A stretch of 64,000 nt of DNA from Spinacia oleracea (lineage: Eukaryota > Streptophyta > Magnoliopsida > Caryophyllales > Amaranthaceae), in contig NC_079491.1 of NCBI RefSeq assembly GCF_020520425.1, forward strand, positions 44,258,027-44,322,026. Reading direction: 5' to 3'. Position numbers and translations under genes: made by a program. Of this stretch, positions 50,679 to 62,946 are shown in pieces. The notes under the pieces are model-generated. The model did no database searches. It worked only from the letters and a program-made list of their open reading frames with translations, and was not told the origin of the DNA. Numbering within the stretch: the stretch's first letter is position 1; every line of letters begins with the position of its first letter.

Positions 50679-51710
50679 GGAAAAATTGATAAAGGCAGTC
50701 CCAACTATGGACGTTTATCTTTAAAAGGTCCCAACTACGGATTATTATTGGCCGGTCCCAACTAAGGGGGTTGTTGACTTTGCGTGGGTCTTTTTTCAAA
50801 ATGACCGGTTTACTAAGTTGAAGACGATGACGTGTCGGGTCATTTAAAAAATCACGTGCCACTTTAAAACAAATCCACCCATTTAATAAAAAGCCCACCC
50901 ATTTAACTAAAATCCCACCCATTAAATAAAAAACCAACCACTTAAAATACCCACCCAATTATTTGGGTGTTTGATTTTGATTTTTTATTTTTTTTACCTC
51001 CTTCCTCCCTCAGCAACACCAACTGCAACAACCTCCCACCACCCTAGCTACCAAACCCAACCGTCGACCCCAAAATCTCACCGCCCACCACATGTCTGTT
51101 TACCAATCTCCCTTCTGTCTTTCACTTCTCGGTTTCTGTCCAACGCAAACCCGAACGGAGAAGCTGCACTGCACTCTCCTCTCGCTCACACCATATCTGT
51201 CGGAGCTGTGAACTCGCCGCACTGCACTCCCCTCTCGCCGGAGATGCAAACAAGCCGCCCTACACTCCCCTCTATTTCGCGGCGGGGTTCGAAGGTTCCA
51301 ACCCAGATCTCGCCGCCCACAACAATGGTCGTGCACAAGATCTCCTTGTTTTTAAATTTTTTTTATTAAATTAAAAAAATAATTATTTGCCGACGGGGGA
51401 GGCTGAAGGGGCCGGCGGTGGAGGCTGAAGGGGAGAGTTTGCGCGCATCGTGAAGGTGAGAGGCGAGGAGGGAGGAGAGGAAAGTGGTGGCCGGTGGTGG
51501 ATGCGGGGGTGGATTTGGTGGAGAGAGAAAAAAGTTAAGAATATTTATTTTGGGTAAAAAAAAAATCCTTGACTTACACATCCGGTCACCGGTAAAAAGA
51601 CCCACGCAATGTAAACACCCCCCTTAGTTGGGACCAGTCAGTAATAATCCATACTTGAGACCTTTTAAAGATAAACGTCCATAGTTCAGACTGTCTTTAT
51701 CAATTTTTCC
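50679..51710. mobile_element. Mutator-type element (Pack-MULE-like), 1.03 kb, 9-bp TSD
   Basis: The ends are inverted repeats: GGAAAAATTGATAAAGGCAG at 50679 and its partner ending CTGTCTTTATCAATTTTTCC at 51710. Similarity continues for about 90 bp (CTATGGACGTTTATCTTTAA, GGTCCCAACTA). The 9-bp duplication aaatcaatt lies at 50670-50678 and 51711-51719. The middle (about 50990-51530) is GC-rich and C/T-biased, unlike the surroundings, with frames up to 132 residues but no recognised domain. It could be captured host DNA or the family's own filler. Confidence 0.88.
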
Positions 51711-51719
51711 AAATCAATT

Positions 51720-52053
51720 TACAATGTTCCAAAGCACCAAAATGATCAACACTATCTGCTTTACCGTTCCAAATCAACACCATGATTTGGAGAAAAAGAA
51801 ACATGGAAGAAAAAGCTTGATACGACGTATTTCATTGACATATATCACAGATACAATCTAAGCAGCCTATAAGTGGGTGATAAATCATCACAACAATTTG
51901 AACTCTGCCACAAATGTTCATCTTCTTCCGAATCCCCTCATTCTAAATTTTGTCTTCTTCCCTAATTTTCTATTTAAGTACTTCATAATCTAACCGGAAG
52001 GAGATAAAAAAAAATTGAGAATATAGCAAAGGAAGGAATTGACCCTATTCCTA
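51720..52053. other. AT-rich spacer
   Basis: No gene or repeat was recognised between the Mutator-type element and the tRNA-like sequence. Confidence 0.5.
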
Positions 52054-52124
52054 TTCCGATCGGGGTAATCGAACCCGCGTTTTCTCCTTGGCAAAGAGAA
52101 ATTTTACCATTCGACTATATCCGC
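52054..52124 (-). pseudogene. trnG-GCC: Plastid-like tRNA-Gly(GCC) pseudogene
   Basis: The minus strand from 52124 reads GCGGATATAGTCGAATGGTA, followed by anticodon-arm sequence TTCTCTTTGCCAAGGAGAA (anticodon GCC), then CGCGGGTTCGATTA. This matches the chloroplast tRNA-Gly(GCC) gene from the 5' end into the T loop. The expected CCCGCTATCCGC that closes the T stem and acceptor is replaced by CCCCGATCGGAATAGG, so neither the T arm nor the acceptor stem can pair. It is most simply a piece of plastid DNA in the nucleus, broken within the T loop. Organelle origin is inferred from remembered sequence. Confidence 0.75.
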
Positions 52125-52440
52125 AAAAAAAAAAAAAAATCAGCAATTGCAGAAGATTGGAGTAGTGAGTTTGGATCAGGACACATCTCTTTCAATCCTT
52201 CAAAAACCGACATAAGGGAACACTGTCCCTATAATATAGGTCGAGAGACATCATAAACATTAGTATACACAAAATATCAAGCAGTCTACTTAAACAACAT
52301 TAGTCCTCCTTCCCCAACCCCATCCTCAAAGTTTTGTCTGTTTCGATCAAAAGGAACTTCAGATTTCGTGAAAGTAATCCTCCTGAACTTGGTTGAGGCG
52401 TTTCAGATAAGACAAATCTCCATCTTGTGAGGTTTAGCTC
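52125..52440 (-). other. Probable 3' UTR / downstream flank of the DUF179 gene
   Basis: AT-rich DNA directly after the stop codon of the minus-strand gene. I could not pick a reliable polyadenylation site. Confidence 0.4.
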
Positions 52441-55400
52441 TCATTTTGGCCATTGCAGATCTTCATTGTTGCCCTCATGAAGCGTCCACACTCCTTCAGC
52501 TATCTCGCTCAAAAGTTGTTCCCAACTCCAACCTGAATAGCCCCAAAAGAACCACAAGTCAGTTGCAGATTGATTTCCTGCTTTAACTTCCTTGACTTTG
52601 CCCAGTGTTTCTAATTGATTAAGGAGATAGACACCGGGTAAAACTTGAGGATACTGATGGTTGAAAGAAATCCTCGCCAAGGAGACAAGAGGCATTTCTT
52701 GCTGCATGACTGGCCCCCCAAAAGAAACAGGAACCCCTTCAAGTAGTTTTACATCTTGAAATTGAGGCAAAGAATCCCAGCTCAAAGGCTTGTTAACTAT
52801 CAACCCTTGAAATCCTACACCATGATCAGCATCCACAATGAGAATCTTGGCTTTGTTGAAAGGGTTTGATTCATGCAGAAGTTCAGTCGCAACTAGAAAT
52901 GAGCCAACAGTGGGATTTGGTGTATGTTTTTCTTCATCCGGCTTGAATATCATTGGATTTTGTATCTCTGCGTTTTGCAAAATGGTTCCAAAATAATTTG
53001 ACATCACATCTGAAGATTTTTTGGCATCTCCACTCGTGAATACACCTCTGACTTTGTCATCATGCTTTTGCGTATCTTTCCAATTAGTCCAGAGGTTTCC
53101 TACAAGAATTGTAGACATCAAGAATCTTTTTACTTACTTGCATCTCTGTCAGGAAAAAAAGAACTGTAGACATCAAGAATGGATCATGTCGGTCAAACCT
53201 ACACTAACAGGTCTCTAGTTACGTAAATTCATCATCTGTTTTTACTTATTTGCATCATAGCTCTATGACGCACATTTTAAGGAAGAGATTAAAGAAGGTA
53301 AATGAATGAAGTAGTTAAAGTAACTTTGACACCAATAAGTGGGAAGGCTCCTCTAGCCGGTGTTTACATTATTTTTATTAATTCATCTGTAACCTTCTTT
53401 AATTAGTTTAAAGTAACTTTGACACCAACATTGATGAATTGCAAGATTTGGTAAGATGACTAAGATCTAATGCATACCTTTCTGTCTGGCAATATGGTTA
53501 GAACTACTCCCGCGGTTCGCTATAAAGTTCAAAATGTCTTTAACCATCATATTCCCATCATAAACGATAGCAGTCTTCCTCTCTGCAGGAAATAGCAGCA
53601 AACTAGGATAAACTTCCTTCTGCAAATTTTCACACAAATAATTTATATCAACATAGACTTCATTTCTCTTTTCTCTTTACTTCCATTTTTTTGGTAATGC
53701 AATTTTCTAACTTTTTGAATGTAAACCAAGGAAAAGTAAATAAGTGAAGGAGCTTACTTGACCCATTGATTTAAGGAACCAACTGCACTCATTCAATGTG
53801 CAGTCAATCAAATAAAATGCTGGCATGTTTGAGACAATATCCTTCAAGTTATCTGCCACAATTCGAACTCTTAGCAAAACATTTTGATCCTTTCTCCAAC
53901 ATGTACAAAAAGAAAATTATGGATGTACAAACGGAAGGACAATTTTAGAGAGAGACAGAGAGAGAGTCATATTCAGTCACTTTCTCCAGGTAGAAACAAG
54001 CATTACCATGTAAGAAAACTAACATACAACTGTCACTTATCATAAAATTCTGGTTGTTCTCTACCCATCCAATTGATAGTTCAATAGAGAAACAGCAAAA
54101 TAGTCATAGAAAAAACAGTCCACTAATATTACATAGAGTAACAATATTAGCTGCAAAGATGAAAAGGATAGCAGTAACAAAATAATGATAAGTGAAAACA
54201 AGATGAACAAATGATGATTACATGCTCGGGATTGTCAAATTTGAGGATCTCAGTATAGGATGTTCACTTCAACACTTCACAAAATTTTAGAAAGTTCATT
54301 AAACTTCGCTTTAAATTCCCCACTTATTTTCCGCGAGACTCATCTCTTGCCACATTGAAACTAGAACAAAAATGCTATGATCTCTGAGGATAGCTAATTC
54401 TATCTCGCATTCCGACTCAAACTGCACATCACTCACATACTTTTCCTCTCTCCTCAGGCAAAGGGTAGCCAACAGATCAAAGCTACTGGTGGTTTTATTG
54501 CAAGAGATAACTGGGAAAAATAGGGTGCAAACATACTAGCGCACTGTGCCAAGATGGTCAGATTTCAGATCTGAGAAATACGACCAAGTTAGCAAATTAA
54601 GGACCCAGCCTGCACTGTGGATACCATCGGTCTTGCTAAAAGAAATAACTCTAAAAATATCAAGCCCTTCCCCACCATCCTCACCACGGACTTAATTTCC
54701 ACGCAAGTGGAAATAGAACTTATTTCCAAGATAACTTTTCAAATAGCCAATACAGGATCCCACTCTCGTCTACCAATTGGTAGAAAGCAGGCATAACTAC
54801 TTTGCAGAAGCAGCAGATTACATTAAAACGAGCCTGACATTGGAATTTAAAAAGATCAGGGAGAGGTTTTCATAGATAATAGAAAAAGAAAAGATATCTA
54901 CTGTGCGTCTTGCCAGATATATGGGGACGCCTTTTATGGTGTATAAAGAGACTTGGGCTGTCCTTCAAATATACAAGACTAGACACAGAACCGGTTTGTG
55001 GGATTTGGTGTGCAGAGGAGAAAAAGTTCTTTAGAGAAATGAAGTGATGGCGATCTTATAGAACATTTGACTGGAGAGGAATGGTCAAATTATTAATGGC
55101 AGTACGGTAGCCTGTGACTTACAGTGGGATAAATTAACTTTGCTAGCATCTTTTGGGTCTAAAGAGACTAGGTTTCCCAGATTATACAAGAGGGGAGATA
55201 GAAAGGAACTGGGCTAATATGTAAAGTTGTCAAGAGTTTGTTTCTGAGGACACCTATTCCTCTTTCTGTATCCCTTTTTCATTTTTGGTAATAAATTAAA
55301 AAAAATTACATATATACAGCTATACAGGCATGTGCATTTATCATGTACTTCCTCCATTTCATAACTATCCCAACGTGCGGGGGTTCACGACTTTTCTGAT

Positions 55401-57363
55401 TGTCCATTGATGAGGAGAGAGAAATAAAAAGGACCCATTTGATGAAGAGAGAGATAGAGATAACCATATGCAAATAAGGTAACATTGCAACAATATGAAA
55501 CTTCCATTAAAGGGAAACATTGCAATATTTAGAACAGAGGAAGTAACTAACAAGCTAGGACAAGATAATATAAAACAAAAATAAAAACTCAGATGAGAAT
55601 TCTTAGCCTACCTCAAATGCCATCTGCCACAGAAGGGGGGTTGAAGTTCACAAGCATGAACAGCAAATAAAAATCATGGAAAATTAAACCTTTTCTCTTG
55701 AAATTTCTTATTCTTTTGTCACAACTAAAACCTTCCCATTTTTTCAAATTTCTAATGTCAGACAGCGTAATATAATTTCCTCCTTCGCCCTCTTTGTTTT
55801 CGTTTCAACTTTTTTGCTGATCGGTTTTGATTAAAACTGACCACGAATCTACCAGAATAATATAACTGACAATGCATATATGATATATTAGGATAACATC
55901 ATTTCACTCTCTTTCCTCATAGGTTGGAATGTGCATAAGGAAGTCTAGACAGTAATCATAAAGCAATAGACGTTTACAAGGAAAAAAAATAGGAAAAGAC
56001 TTTAGTGTCACATATAGAAAAAAAGATACCTGCCTTGAAAAAACAGCTCCTTGCTGTTTGACTCCGACTCAACCATGTTTCTGTAGCCTTTCAAGCTCCG
56101 GTACACTTCACGAACAATTAATTCCATTCTCTGACATAATCCACACCAGCTGCTGCTGAAAAGCACTACCACATCCTTATGCCATGCATTGGTTGCATCT
56201 TGAGCCTCGGATTCGCCAGAACCAAGCACTAACTCAGAAAAAGTAGCAGTCGTAATAATAGGGATAGAATCTTTTTCATGAAAATCAAGATTGACAAATG
56301 GAGGCTGTGGCATTTCAATAGACTTTCGCAAAGATCCGCTGCGTTGATATGGAGTAAGACTTCCATTCAGAAATCCATTAATAAATGTTGATACAGATAT
56401 GACACTATACTCTACTTCTTCAGATAAGACATAATGCTGCTGGGACAACGGATCAATGATCACTATTCTTGGAGCTTGTGAGTCATTTGTAAGAGATCTA
56501 AGAAATTTGAAGTTACCATCGCAAAAGAAAAATGAACCAGTAAAGGCAATGAAATCATGGTTAAAACCTTCTGAATTTTCTGTTTTTTCCGCTTCAGTTT
56601 GCATTTTTGAATCTACATCTGGGGCAGATCCAATTTCACGATCTTTAAGAGACTGATGAGGATCCATGATCTCAGACTTTCTACTAGCAAGATTGATGGA
56701 TACTTTCAGGTTACTGTAGTCAGATGGAATCTCAACATCAGTGGGAAGAAACTGTTGCTTCTGATCTACCAGGGGTGCAACTTGATCTGTTAAATCCTTA
56801 TTCTTGTCATGGATACTTTCCCCAGAGACGACATCTGACTTGATGAATAAATCCTGATTCTGAATCTCTTCCAGAGAAGATAACACATTTGCTACCTTTA
56901 CGTCTATTTCATCAGAAAGGAGTTGGAAACCTGCTTCCTTTGCAAGAGAGCTTAATTTTGATTCTTTCTTCTGTCCAGCCAAATATGTCAAGATCTCATG
57001 TAAAGAGCCACTTTGCAAATTTAAGGCCTCACTACCAAACTTAACCTGTTGTCCTTCATTTATTATCATTATAGACATTTTATCTTTCAGTGGTATCTGA
57101 GATGAAGGTGATAGCAACAACCTATTGTTCTTAAACATGCTGGCTGACCCTTGATAAGTGTGAAGTGATCTTTTTGGCAGATCACTACTTTGCCAATCCA
57201 TCGGATATGACTTCCAATACTGTAGCGCTAGTTCTTTGAAAATATGAAGAGCTTTCTGACTTCTTTTTCTAGTTTCTACCGAGTCAGATGTTCTGTCTAC
57301 AAAAAGTACAACAGATGGTTTATCAACAGGAAGGGCAGGTCCCTTCCCATCTTCATCTGGCAC
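52441..57363 (-). CDS. Thioredoxin-like/DUF179 (UPF0301, AlgH-like) protein, 3' exons
   Basis: Four exons were read on the minus strand: 57363-56034, 53852-53758, 53619-53478 and 53099-52441 (stop TGA at 52443-52441). Frames join as Q|D-NLKDIV, MGQ|KEVYPS and RQK-G-NLWTNW. The first exon has a thioredoxin-type site (VVLFSSSWCGLCQRM, WCGLC). The small exons form a second thioredoxin-like segment (MPAFYLIDCTLNECSW, PSLLLFPAER). The last exon, from TVGSFLVATE to the end, is a DUF179 domain (GFQGLIVNKPL, FGGPV, GYSGWSWEQL). Architecture resembles an Arabidopsis DUF179 protein that I recall as AT3G19780, whose function is unknown. The two later introns are GT-AG. The first intron (about 2.2 kb) needs a GC donor to stay in frame. 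Exons encoding the N-terminus were not found, so the gene is partial here or has a long upstream intron. Confidence 0.85.
55348..55543. mobile_element. Stowaway-type MITE in the gene's large intron
   Basis: A 196-bp segment starting CTTCCTCCATTTCA and ending AACAGAGGAAG, inverted ends flanked by TA on both sides (55346-55347 and 55544-55545). Ends and TA target fit Tc1/mariner-derived Stowaway elements. Confidence 0.75.
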
Positions 57364-58637
57364 CTGCATATGATAAGCACGTTTTAGCATGGATGTAAAA
57401 GAACAAATCAAACAAATCCAAACTAAAAAAAAAGATATCCTTCATATATTAGTTCACAAGCTAAACAAGGTACAGTACCAATTATTGAATGCTTAAAAGA
57501 GAGAAGTATTGTTTCCTTTTGTTAAGACCAACTTTGAAACACATGAAGAAAATTTCGCAAAAGAAGACAAACATAGTATTCAAATGAAGTATTGTTTCCT
57601 TTTGCTAAGACCAAACTTGAAAAAGATATGAACATTTCGCAATAGAAGACAAACATGATGGTATTCAGCACTGCAGAACAAATGGTGTCGTTCAACCAAA
57701 GCAAGGAACACAGGTATGTGGTCTCGCTTAAATCAATGATAGGAGAGAGTTAAATGGTGAAAAGGGCAACCTTTAAACAGTTAAGGGCTGTTTGGATCAA
57801 GTCAAGGAAAAAGAACGGAGTCAAGTAAGATTATTAAAACCCTTTGGTTACTTATTGCTTGGTTGGGATTGCTAAAGGTTTTAGGGGAGGTTTGGCATTG
57901 GGTATTCCGGAAAAGGAAAGAGAATGAGCAAAGCGAAGTCCCTTTGGTGTTGTTTGTATCGTCATATTAATCATTCCCTTTACCAACACAACCACCAACA
58001 TACACCCAAAATCCTCTATAGTCTATCCTGATTCCCTACAACCCCCACGGTATTTCCATTCCCTTTCTCACACCACCAATATACACCCCACCAACCGTCC
58101 AACGGCCACCCTGCCACATTAGAACCGCCACACCAGCACCACCACACCACCACACCACAGCCACCACCACCTCCATCACAAATCCCCTACCCCACCCTTC
58201 AGATTTCCAAACACCTCTTACCAAAACCCCATGACAACTACCTTACCAACACCATCATACCCATCCATCTGAAACCTAGAAACACTGGCCGAAAACCCAG
58301 CCCCACCTACAAAACCCCACCCTGATCGCGCAAATCCCAGCAACACCACCGAAACCCAAAACCACCCAACCCATTAAATCCCGCCCCATCTCACGAAAAC
58401 AACCCCACTCCACCGAAAGACTACCCCCACCCTCCCACCACCTTGAAAACTGACCTTATCCACTCAAAAATTACAAACAGCCACCCGAAAACCCACAACC
58501 CTAAAATTTCGAAAAACAAATTCAAGAAATTCGACAATGAAAACTACGGATGGAAGTTTTTGTGTTCGAGTTTGACTTCTAAACGTCAAATTCAACCATC
58601 CATGGTGGTGGTGAAACGACATGAGTGAACTGCTATG
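57364..58637. other. Gene-poor DNA upstream of the last recognised exon
   Basis: 57480-57640 has a direct duplication (GAAGTATTGTTTCCTTTTG-type words at about 57505 and 57586). About 57783 begins GGGCTGTTTGGATCAAGTCA, wording seen at ends of several DNA transposon families. 57990-58440 is C/A-rich (CCACCACACC). No coding exon of the minus-strand gene was recognised. Confidence 0.45.
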
Positions 58638-59398
58638 TAGCACGGAAACGGGTACGGGGACAAATACCGGGACGGGTACGGAAACGGGAAACGGCAAAAT
58701 CAAATTTTCAAGAAACGGGTACGGCAAGGATACGGCAAAAATCCAAAAAGAAAAATTAATACATCCTCATTTCGTACATGAAACTTGCCGCAAATGTGTA
58801 TACACTAGCTATTAAGAGAGAGAGTTTTAGCTACTTAAAACTATTTATCAAGATAAAAGGTAAAATAATTCCTAATTACATTTCAATAATAAGAAAAAGT
58901 AAATTAAAAAAAAAACAGCCTTGGAAGTTGGAATTAGGATACAGCTGTTGTCTTATTCCCTAAAAAAAATGATAAAGCTATTTCACTTTCCTCTTTCCTT
59001 CTTCCTCATCCTCTTCACCTTCTTCTTTCTTTCTATGTCCTTCATTTTCACATAGACCTGCAGAAATTCACCCTCATCCTTACCCCCTCCTCTATTTTCA
59101 CGCAAAAATACAGACTTACCTCCCTCTTTTCTTTCCCCCTCTTCAATTTTCACGAACAAGATCACGATTCTAACACCAATAATTGATGGCTTTACCTAAT
59201 TTTTTTGCCTTTTTTGTGTGGGTACTTCTATTTGAGGCCCAAAGGTATCCGAAACGTACCCAATAATGGTATTGACCGTACCCATTTAAGTTGACCGTAC
59301 CCAATTTTTGGATACGAATCCGGTACGTATCCATGAGGTACCCGTACCCGAGAGGTACCCGGTACCGATACCTCACTAAACTGCCGTACCCGTGCTTC
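58638..59398. mobile_element. TIR element with ACGGGTACGG-rich ends
   Basis: The left end (TAGCACGGAAACGGGTACGG from 58638) and the reverse complement of the right end (AAGCACGGGTACGG from about 59398) match, and both subterminal regions are packed with GGGTAC/GTACCC words. This resembles non-autonomous hAT-type elements of plants. No clean TSD was found and no transposase is present. Confidence 0.5.
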
Positions 59399-59535
59399 TA
59401 AAATGTTTTCGATCTCTTCTAATTCCTCCTTCCTCTCCCTTTCCTATTCATAAACACCATGAACAAGCGACAATATAATTTTTACCTATTCAACATCAAC
59501 CTAACCACAATAATAATATCATAGCTTAAATAATA

Positions 59536-59782
59536 CTTCCTCCGTTCTTTTTTAGATGACGCAATTTGACTTTTGACAATATTCATATAATCTATTTGGA
59601 CTATAATTTGTGATTTATACTTAGAAAAAAATATAGTCATGTGGGGTCTTGTTAATTATATAGATTTATAATATCAACTTTTTATAATTTTTACCCATTG
59701 ATTATTAAAGATATTAATGATCGAAATATTACATTGGCAAACGTGATAAAAAATTGTGTCATCTAAAAAAGAACAGAAAAAG
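59536..59782. mobile_element. Stowaway MITE
   Basis: A 247-bp element with inverted ends CTTCCTCCGTTCTTTTTTAG and CTAAAAAAGAACAGAAAAAG, interior ATGACGCAATTT/AAATTGTGTCAT also inverted, and TA on both sides (59534-59535, 59783-59784). This is a near-canonical Stowaway (Tc1/mariner) MITE. Confidence 0.88.
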
Positions 59783-59784
59783 TA

Positions 59785-60766
59785 TAACAATATCAATAAT
59801 TAATGAACCCAGATGTATAGGTTTTGTCTTGGATTGGAGAAACATCTATGGGTTAAGAAAGAAAGGAAGATATCATGTTGCTTAATTGATTTATTAAAGA
59901 CGAGGTAACAGTGGAGGAGAGAGAAAAAGGGAGGTGGGGGTTGGAGAAGAGAGAAAGAATGGGTCTGCTAAATATGGAGGGGACTGAAATATGGAGGAGA
60001 AAGAAAATCGGGGGTAGGGTTTTATTAATTTATTGGGTTCATATGTTTAATCTCCTAAGTCTCGTAGCACGCGCAAAACAATCTGGGTTCGTTCTGTTGT
60101 TGTGTCACGAGCGAAACAAGATTCGTTCGATTGATTTAATTGTACGGTCAAGATCCCTTCCCATCCTTCTCATTATAAGGATCTTCCCATTCGTTGGGTA
60201 GGGGTGGATTTTAGGAAAGCTAAAGATAAAAAAACCCAGCTAATTAATTTATAAGCAATTGAACGTATAATTAATCTTAATGAACTAGCGCAAGTCAGTG
60301 GTCCAAACTCCACTCTATCTCCAACAGGCCGTATGTTTGTTTAGAACATGATGTACGTTTTTTATAACATGTGTGTTTTCAAAACACGCTTTATGTTTTC
60401 TCAGACTAAGAAAAAAACCATACATAAAGTTTAACTCCACTTCCTCCATTTTCTCTTTCTAAAATTTCCCACATTTTCGATCTCCAAATTAAGTTCATCT
60501 TTAATCTTCAAGTTATTCAAAACTTTGTTATAATACTTACATATAATGTTCTACATTTGAACTAGAATGAGCCATTTTCATCTTAATTTTAAGAAAAAGA
60601 CCTTAATTCATGTTTTTATCTCCTCCTCTTTCTCTTTCTTCTTTTACCATTATTAGAGTAGTTGATTCAATCATGTTTATGATGTGCAGTTAAGATTTGT
60701 TGAATTTAAAGAACTTTGACTTTGAGCTTAAAGCTTCAATGGATTCTATTTGAGGAGAGAGAATGG
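59785..60766. other. Intergenic DNA, nothing certain
   Basis: Contains an A/G-rich patch at 59905-60010 and plain AT-rich DNA. A 96-residue frame at 59911-60201 has no recognisable domain. Confidence 0.45.
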
Positions 60767-60774
60767 GTATTTTT

Positions 60775-61643
60775 CTATGTTACTCCGACACTCCCTCCGA
60801 CAGCTGGTGTCGGTGTCGACACGACCCGATCCGCGACACGACACTCGACACGTGTCCGGGAAGGTGTCGACACCGGTGTCCGAAAAGAGTCGAAAGTGCA
60901 GTGTCGAAATCGGGAAACTAAGGCATTGAATCTTGAAAATTCGAAACCCTAGATCTAGCAATTGACTGTCGGAGAAGGCGAGAGAAGAACAACTATATTG
61001 GGGCTTTTATTGTTGAAGAAAAAACGAGCAGATTGCACTCTTCAATTTTCATTTTCACCGATAATTGACTGCCGTGAAAATCTGCCATGGTTATGTCTTC
61101 CTTTCCTTCCAGTGTGTTTTGCGATGTTGATGATGGTGAGTGGGGGTTTGCATTTTTTTTTAACCTTTTGTTTTAAATAACCTAGGCCTACCTACCGGTA
61201 CCACACACGTAATACATTAAAAAAGAAAAAGGTGGGAAGTAGGAACCCACGTGGCCACTCAACTTTTTTTGTTTTCTACTTCTCTATTTATTTTTTTTAT
61301 GTTTTTTACATAGGATTCCATTATTTATTATGGAGTGCTTTTCAATTTATTTAAAACCTCTTTTAAACAACTTTTATAGTGTTTTATAATTTGAATTTTA
61401 ACTGTTATTAATATTTTGATACTCATCACTTCTTTTTTTTTATTATTTAACAACTATTTTTTATTTGTATTTCAAGTGTCGGTTTTTATATCCGACACTT
61501 TGTAAGGCAGCCGTGTCTAGAAAACAAGTCAAGACACTCCTTTGACCGTGTCGGAGTGTCTGGAAATATTTGGATCGAAGTGTCAGATACTCCGACACCC
61601 GTGTCGGACACGACACCGACAGTCCGACACCCAAGTAACATAG
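60775..61643. mobile_element. hAT-type non-autonomous element, 869 bp, 8-bp TSD
   Basis: The left end CTATGTTACTCCGACACTCC and right end (reverse complement CTATGTTACTTGGGTGTCGG) form TIRs rich in TGTCGG/CCGACA words. The 8-bp duplication gtattttt flanks it exactly (60767-60774, 61644-61651), the hAT signature. There is no transposase, and small frames inside are repeat sequence. Confidence 0.88.
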
Positions 61644-61651
61644 GTATTTTT

Positions 61652-62227
61652 AGTAGAAAAAAATGGGGAACATAAAGAACTTTGTTGAATTTGAGTTTAA
61701 AACTTCATTAAATCTATGAGGAGAGAGAATGAGTATTCTTGAGTAGAAAAAATGGGTCTTCAAATTTCTTCCTTAAATTTTGAAAAATTAAGTATAAAAA
61801 GTTGCACATTTTGTTATTTACTTTTGAGTCAATAAAATTTAGTTTAATGTGTGTTTGCTTTACTTTTATGGGTGGAAATTGGTTCTCATTCTCATTATAG
61901 ACTTGATTCTCACTAGAACCTGGTCATATATATATATATACATATATCGGATTTTTCATAAAATGCCCATGAGGTTTAACAAAATGCACCAAGTACCTCA
62001 ACTTTTTCAAAATACACCAAATACTCTCTAGGTTTGTAAAAATGCAGCGAACACCCCTGTTTACTAACGGACGTTAATGTAGTTAACCAATTTACCCCAA
62101 CACAACCATTTTCTCTATTAACCCTAACATTAACCCCTAATTAAACCCCTAAAAAAAATAATTAACTATTATCAAAATAAATAAATTTATTAACACCAAA
62201 ACTACTGCTGGTTTTTCACTTCTGTTG

Positions 62228-62259
<32 letters not shown>

Positions 62260-62946
62260 CCATCATCATCATCATCTTCTTCTTTCTTCACTTTTGCTAC
62301 GCCATATCATCAAAACCCAGAAATAGGTTGATTGTTTTGAGAGGTTGAAATTGAAGACGGGAGAGAGAGAGAGAGTTGGAGACTTGGAGTTGGATTTGAT
62401 CTTGATTTTGCAAAGGGTGTTTGGGTTGTAAACTTGTAATCTTTGTTGAGTATCCCAAGATGCTCGCACCACCACCACTCTAGAGCTTGTTAACACCAAG
62501 AAACCCCTTCCTCCTCTCTTCTTCTTGCTTTCTTTCATAAACCCCCAAACCCAACCATTAAACCCAACAAAAATCAAACACTAAACGCAACAAAAATCAG
62601 CCATTAAATCACCCAAAACAATTTGCTAAAATCGCAATAATCATTCTCATCATAATCTGATTCATATTCGCCCGAGCCTGCACTGACTTTAATGGCCGAA
62701 AACTGATCTTCGACATGGCTGGTGACTGATTTGGTTAGGAGAGAGAGAGAGAGGAGAGAAGTTTGGGAAGATGAAATGATACCCAAACAGTCAAACACCA
62801 TGGAGTACTTATTAAAGCACACCATATGGAGTACTTTTTAAAGCTTTTACAGAATTTTAAATAAAAAAAAGCATTTACAGTACTATTGCCATGTGGGACC
62901 ATTTATTTATTAACAAAAAAAAGCATTTACATACTGTCCCCTGTAA
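61652..62946. other. Intergenic DNA with possible MITE end and (CAT)n
   Basis: 61673-61760 repeats the left flank of the hAT-type element. Near 61948 ATTTTTCATAAAATGCCCAT resembles the end of a Mutator-type MITE family, but no partner end was found. A (TA)n stretch lies near 61926-61947. Frames at 62272-62577 and 62604-62825 have no recognised domain. Confidence 0.4.
62228..62276. repeat. (CAT)n microsatellite
   Basis: Sixteen CAT units with one CAC interruption. Confidence 0.95.

Noticed and set aside
55607..55640. Possible 12-bp micro-exon (CAG|ATGGCATTTGAG|GTAGG) in the gene's large intron
   Set aside because: With either donor of the upstream exon it gives a stop or the wrong phase at the next exon.
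61926..62100. Mutator-type MITE starting at ATTTTTCATAAAATGCCC
   Set aside because: No inverted partner end or 9-bp duplication was found downstream to 63000.
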